Below, in pieces: positions 60,981 to 64,000 of a stretch of 64,000 nucleotides of DNA; positions within the stretch are counted from its first letter, which is position 1; the number at the start of each line of letters is the position of its first letter. The notes under the pieces were generated by a model. That model had not been told where the DNA came from. It searched no databases and was given only the letters and a program-made list of their open reading frames with translations. The DNA lies in the NCBI GenBank assembly GCA_013314775.1, contig JABUFB010000010.1:1-64000 (forward strand), in the 5' to 3' direction. The DNA is from Armatimonadota bacterium. GTDB taxonomy: Bacteria > Armatimonadota > Zipacnadia > Zipacnadales > JABUFB01. The translations under genes and the position numbers were made by a program.

Positions 60981-61790
60981 TCACCCGCGCCCACCCCAGA
61001 CAGCGCCGTACCGTCTCCAACGTTCGACCACTCCGAATTCCGCCTGGAGTGCCTGGTGCCTCACGGCCGCGTTGAACAACTGCTCGAGCTGCCTATACAG
61101 GCGGAAGGTGAAACGGTCACGGTGGTCACGGAAGGGGGCTTGGCCCACTTTCTTCTCAAACAAACGCGCTTCCTCCTCAGTCGGTCCCACGATGAACAAC
61201 TCAGTTGAGTAGCGTTTCGGTATCTTGAGCAGCCGGTTTAGCCCGTCCGCTATGCGTGTGCTGTGCTCAACTTCAAAGGCGGCAACGGGGAACAGCCCGT
61301 CTTCGTCCTCCTCAAGCCACAGCACGTCTATCATGGCAACCTGACTAAGGTTCGAGCTGGAGAACACCGTGCTCACGTCGCGGACGGAAACAATCTTGGA
61401 GAGGGGCAGGTCCTGGAAAGTGCGGCTGGTCTGGTCAGACTTGGGCACGAAAGTCTCATATCCGTAGGTGTTACCAAGCGCGACGAGCATTCCCTGAGCG
61501 GCGGAGTGGTCCGTGGTGGCATGACTCGCCGATAGTTCTTGTTCGGAAAGGCGAACTTCCTCTTTCGCGACCAATCGGTACCTGCCGCTTCTGGCAGGTG
61601 GCACGGGCGCGAATGCACTATATTGGCGCACCACTCGACGGATGGTGTCACGCCAGGTAGGATTGGTCGCCGTCTTGGGGTGTCCCTCCAGTAGTGAGTT
61701 GATCTCCGATAGATGAGCTTCGCCCCCCAGCTCCACCAGGGCATCACGTACGACTTCGAACCAGGTCTGTTTTGGGCCATCATTGGTCAC
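60981..61790 (-). CDS. HARE-HTH domain protein with restriction-endonuclease-like C-terminus
   Basis: 269 residues from GTG 61790, with GGGAGGA 8 nt upstream. Residues about 8-75 fit the HB1/ASXL-type winged helix (HARE-HTH): TWFEVVRDALVELGGEAHL, EINSLLEGHPKT, WRDTIRRVVRQYSAF, then RSGRYRLV. Residues about 100-235 look like a PD-(D/E)xK fold: MIDVLWLEE (Asp155) followed by PVAAFEVEHSTRIADGL (Glu173-x-Glu175; Glu in place of the usual Lys). HARE-HTH domains have been linked to restriction enzymes and DNA modification. A stand-alone protein of this sort may be a defence nuclease. Its GTG overlaps the stop of the small membrane-protein gene. Confidence 0.7.
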   Translation of the reverse strand: MTNDGPKQTWFEVVRDALVELGGEAHLSEINSLLEGHPKTATNPTWRDTIRRVVRQYSAFAPVPPARSGRYRLVAKEEVRLSEQELSASHATTDHSAAQGMLVALGNTYGYETFVPKSDQTSRTFQDLPLSKIVSVRDVSTVFSSSNLSQVAMIDVLWLEEDEDGLFPVAAFEVEHSTRIADGLNRLLKIPKRYSTELFIVGPTEEEARLFEKKVGQAPFRDHRDRFTFRLYRQLEQLFNAAVRHQALQAEFGVVERWRRYGAVWGGRG

Positions 61791-61999
61791 CAGTCAGTTC
61801 CTCCCTGCGGGGCGGGCCCTCTCCCCCGCTCCCGCCTGATCCTCTCTGCATCCCGTTTTGAGCGGCGATGCAAGGGAATGCCGAGGCCGGTACACCATGC
61901 GCCGCCGCCGACAATCAGGATGCCCATGCCGATCAAGGGCATCAGGCCGCCCCAGACAGGGATCGCGGCATAGCCGTCGTTGATCCACCTGTTGCCCAT
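61787..61999 (-). CDS. Small membrane protein
   Basis: 70 residues from ATG 61999 with AAGG 4-5 nt upstream. One glycine-rich membrane helix ([19 protein letters not shown]) is followed by a basic tail ([18 protein letters not shown]). No family recognised. Its stop overlaps the start of the HARE-HTH gene (GTGA), so the two are translationally coupled and probably work together. Confidence 0.55.
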   Translation of the reverse strand: MGNRWINDGYAAIPVWGGLMPLIGMGILIVGGGAWCTGLGIPLHRRSKRDAERIRRERGRGPAPQGGTDW

Positions 62000-62092
62000 G
62001 GCGCCTTCCCGCGCGTCTCACCCACACCATTCCGCGCCGATCCCCCATTCCCTCCCGGCAGGCAATCCACGGACGACGGGTGAGCATACCCT

Positions 62093-62121
62093 TTGACAAG
62101 GCGCACAATCTGAGCCATTAT
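62093..62121 (+). promoter_or_regulatory. Promoter of the cysteine synthase / Rrf2 operon
   Basis: Perfect TTGACA (62093-62098), 17-nt spacer, CATTAT (62116-62121, 4 of 6). The AT-rich stretch just after the -10 (62119-62145) is a plausible operator for the Rrf2 regulator encoded downstream, though its dyad symmetry is weak. Confidence 0.55.
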
Positions 62122-62160
62122 CTACTGAAATTGTCGACTAACCTCTGCGAGGTTTTTCCC

Positions 62161-63117
62161 ATGCGTGTCTATGAGGACAACTCGTACTCAATTGGCAACA
62201 CTCCTCTTGTGCGGCTCAACAAGCTGACCCGCGGCTGCGGAGCCACGGTTCTCGTCAAGACCGAAGGCCGGAACCCGGCCTACTCGGTGAAATGCCGGGT
62301 GGGCGCGTCTATGATCTGGGATGGCGAGGCCCGCGGACTTATCAAGCCCGGCACGCGCATCGTCGAGCCCACCAGCGGCAATACCGGGATCGCTCTGGCG
62401 TTCGTCTGCGCAGCCCGGGGCTATGACTGTGTGCTGACCATGCCCGAGACCATGAGCCTCGAGCGCCGCAAAGTGCTCCAGGCCCTGGGGGCTGAGATCG
62501 TGCTGACTCCCGGGGCGGAAGGCATGCGCGGGGCGATCAAGCGGGCCGAGGAAATCGTGGCCGAAGACCCCGACCGCCACTATCTGCCCCAACAGTTCAA
62601 GAACCCGGCCAATCCGGCGATCCACGAACGCACCACCGGGCCAGAAATCTGGCACGACACCGAAGGCCGCGTGGACGTGGTGGTTTCGTGCGTGGGCACC
62701 GGCGGCACAATCACAGGGATTGGCCGGCACCTGAAGAAGATCTCCCACCACCCCGTCACGATGGTGGCCGTTGAGCCGAAGAACAGCCCCGTGATTGCCC
62801 AGACGCTCGCGGGTGAAACGCCGGTACCCGGCGCTCATAAGATCCAGGGAATGGGTGCGGGATTCGTCCCTGACGTCCTCGATCTGAGCATCATCGACCG
62901 TGTGGAGCACGTGGTGGACGAAGAGGCCTTCGAGACTGCGCGCCGCCTTGCAACCGATGAGGGGATACTATGCGGGATCTCATCGGGCGCCGCTGCGGCT
63001 GTTGCGATCCGGCTTGCAGGTATGGAGGAATTCGCGGGGAAAATGATCGTGGCGATCCTTCCCGACCTTGGTGAACGCTACCTCTCGACCGATCTGTTTA
63101 AGGTGGCAGCCGACTGA
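62161..63117 (+). CDS. cysK: Cysteine synthase (O-acetylserine sulfhydrylase)
   Basis: 318 residues from ATG 62161, with GAGGT about 7 nt upstream. The PLP lysine is Lys44 ([13 protein letters not shown]), the substrate loop TSGNTGIAL (71-79), the phosphate site VGTGGTITG and the late [11 protein letters not shown] are all present, as in CysK/CysM. It makes cysteine from O-acetylserine and sulfide. No membrane or regulatory domain. The Rrf2 regulator gene follows 15 nt later, probably in the same transcript, and a second cysteine synthase of different sequence lies beyond. Confidence 0.93.
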   Translation: MRVYEDNSYSIGNTPLVRLNKLTRGCGATVLVKTEGRNPAYSVKCRVGASMIWDGEARGLIKPGTRIVEPTSGNTGIALAFVCAARGYDCVLTMPETMSLERRKVLQALGAEIVLTPGAEGMRGAIKRAEEIVAEDPDRHYLPQQFKNPANPAIHERTTGPEIWHDTEGRVDVVVSCVGTGGTITGIGRHLKKISHHPVTMVAVEPKNSPVIAQTLAGETPVPGAHKIQGMGAGFVPDVLDLSIIDRVEHVVDEEAFETARRLATDEGILCGISSGAAAAVAIRLAGMEEFAGKMIVAILPDLGERYLSTDLFKVAAD

Positions 63118-63132
63118 AACGGAGAGCCGACT

Positions 63133-63600
63133 ATGCCGCTGCTATCGCGAAAAGCCACGTATGGACTGCGCGCCATGTGCGCGTTGGCGGACGCTGCCGA
63201 GAGGGGGGAAGCGGTGACCATCGCGAGCCTCGCCAACTCCGATGGTCTGCCCCGGAAATACCTGGAACGCATCATCGGCCAACTCGCGGCTGCCGGCTTG
63301 ATTCGGGGAAAGCCGGGACCCGGCGGAGGCTGCCGCCTGACCGCGCCGGCAGATCAGATCAGCGTCCTGGCGATTGTGGAAGCGCTGGAGGGGCCTACCG
63401 CTCCCGCACCGTGTTTCAGTCCAGAATCCGAGGCCAGCGGCGAAGGGTGCGAGGGTTGTCGCGGGCTTACTCGCTGCGCAGTCCACGAACTGCTATCTCG
63501 GGTGCAGGCTTCCGTCGACCGCGAGCTCTCGGGCGTCACTCTCGCCCAACTGGCGTCGCGCCAGAGGGAGATGTCGGTGCGACGCGATCAGGCGGGCTAG
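63133..63600 (+). CDS. Rrf2-family transcriptional regulator
   Basis: 155 residues. The winged helix covers residues about 1-80: LLSRKATYGLRAMCALAD, IASLANSDGLPRKYLERI, AAGLIRGKPGPGGGCRLT. A cysteine group follows (CFSPESEASGEGCEGCRGLTRCAVHE), as in IscR/NsrR/CymR members that sense Fe-S clusters, nitric oxide or cysteine supply. Between two cysteine synthase genes, a CymR-like role in sulfur control is the best guess, although CymR itself lacks these cysteines. The 3' end overlaps the convergent cysteine synthase by 4 nt. Confidence 0.88.
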   Translation: MPLLSRKATYGLRAMCALADAAERGEAVTIASLANSDGLPRKYLERIIGQLAAAGLIRGKPGPGGGCRLTAPADQISVLAIVEALEGPTAPAPCFSPESEASGEGCEGCRGLTRCAVHELLSRVQASVDRELSGVTLAQLASRQREMSVRRDQAG

Positions 63601-64000
63601 ATCAGCGCAGTGCTGAAGTACCTTTCAGCGCGATCCGGCAAGATCGTGACGATCTTGCGCCCCGGTGGCAGGCGCCGGGACAGTTCCAGCGCCGCCCAGA
63701 CATTAGCCCCCGATGATGTGCCCACCAGACAGGCCTCCTTGCGGGCAAGCATTCGGGCCGTCTCCACCGCGTCCTCGTCGGTGACCTCGATCACCTGATC
63801 CACGTATTTCACGTCCAGCACTGCCGGGATAAACCCGTCGCCGATCCCCTGGATCTGGTGCAGGCCGGGTTCGTGCCCGAGAAGCGCCGATGCATTCGCA
63901 GGTTCCACCGCCACGCACAGGACGTGGGGATTGCGCTCCTTCAAGTAGCGCGCCACGCCCTGAAATGTCCCGCCGCTGCCAATTCCCGCCACGAAAGCGT
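63597..64000 (-). CDS. Second cysteine synthase, partial (runs off the window)
   Basis: The C-terminal 134 residues of a PLP-dependent cysteine synthase/cystathionine beta-synthase-type protein: AFVAGIGSGGTFQGVARYL, VEPANASALLGHEPG, HQIQGIGDGFIP and LVGTSSGANVWAAL. The frame is open to base 64000, so the N-terminus and PLP lysine are outside. It differs clearly from the cysK-type protein at 62161 and may be CysM-like or a paralog for another thiol acceptor. Convergent with the Rrf2 gene. Confidence 0.85.
   Translation of the reverse strand, partial: AFVAGIGSGGTFQGVARYLKERNPHVLCVAVEPANASALLGHEPGLHQIQGIGDGFIPAVLDVKYVDQVIEVTDEDAVETARMLARKEACLVGTSSGANVWAALELSRRLPPGRKIVTILPDRAERYFSTALI

Noticed and set aside
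61794-62108. 104-codon minus-strand frame
   Set aside because: Arg-rich shadow of the 70-residue membrane-protein frame and of the cysK promoter region, with no ribosome site.

Overview
The window is GC-rich, densely coding bacterial DNA with Shine-Dalgarno sites and several TTG/GTG starts. Its gene types are a DUF1549/DUF1553 + DUF1501 + PPC trio, a PEP-CTERM protein, a sulfatase with a CxPxR motif, a DUF2961 (GH172) enzyme, very large secreted beta-helix and TIM-barrel proteins, a creatininase and several Gfo/Idh/MocA oxidoreductases. These are typical of glycan-degrading members of Armatimonadota or the planctomycete/verrucomicrobial lineages. Armatimonadota is my best guess, but no phylogenetic marker in the window settles it. 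There is no rRNA, convincing tRNA, CRISPR array, insertion sequence or phage module.

Layout. 1-7.4 kb: an ECF sigma factor that stops after region 2, a secreted polysaccharide deacetylase, then a tightly coupled operon (ketosynthase, shortened ketosynthase-like protein, two-subunit 2-oxoacid dehydrogenase E1) behind a near-consensus promoter with an internal palindrome, and a single-domain response regulator. 7.4-13 kb: a lipoprotein, a 1074-residue secreted protein of unknown function and a DUF3179 protein. 13-18.2 kb: glmU with a dTDP-glucose 4,6-dehydratase, a Gfo/Idh oxidoreductase and a SPASM-like radical SAM protein. 18.2-30.2 kb: a secreted TIM-barrel protein diverging from a sugar-catabolic operon (isomerase, PfkB kinase, class II aldolase, URO-D-family protein, giant beta-helix protein, creatininase).

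30.2-35.4 kb: a beta-helix protein with an apparently dead SGNH domain, divergent from a sulfatase. 35.4-41 kb: surface-glycan genes (GT-C membrane transferase, GT4, flippase-like protein, CapK/PaaK-like adenylate-forming enzyme). 41-46.5 kb: the DUF1549/DUF1501/PPC operon. 46.5-48.2 kb: a small metal-protein operon (split DUF5320 halves around a NifX/NafY-type protein) with clear promoter, operator-like palindrome and terminator. 48.2-60.6 kb: a second glycan region (GH172, GH39/GH5-like, a 1112-residue TIM-barrel enzyme, aldo/keto reductase, Gfo/Idh, PEP-CTERM protein, glycyl radical enzyme). 60.6-62 kb: a HARE-HTH plus nuclease-like protein with a small membrane protein and a decayed ORF. 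62-64 kb: cysteine synthase, Rrf2 regulator, and a second, partial cysteine synthase.

Much of the window can be read as a polysaccharide-use island: secreted enzymes release and de-esterify sugars, oxidoreductases and the isomerase-kinase-aldolase set process them, and the CapK/flippase/GT genes build surface glycan. No sugar transporter is encoded anywhere in the 64 kb. The least conventional parts are the ketosynthase-E1 operon, the split DUF5320/NifX operon, the HARE-HTH nuclease locus and the glycyl radical enzyme without an activase nearby.
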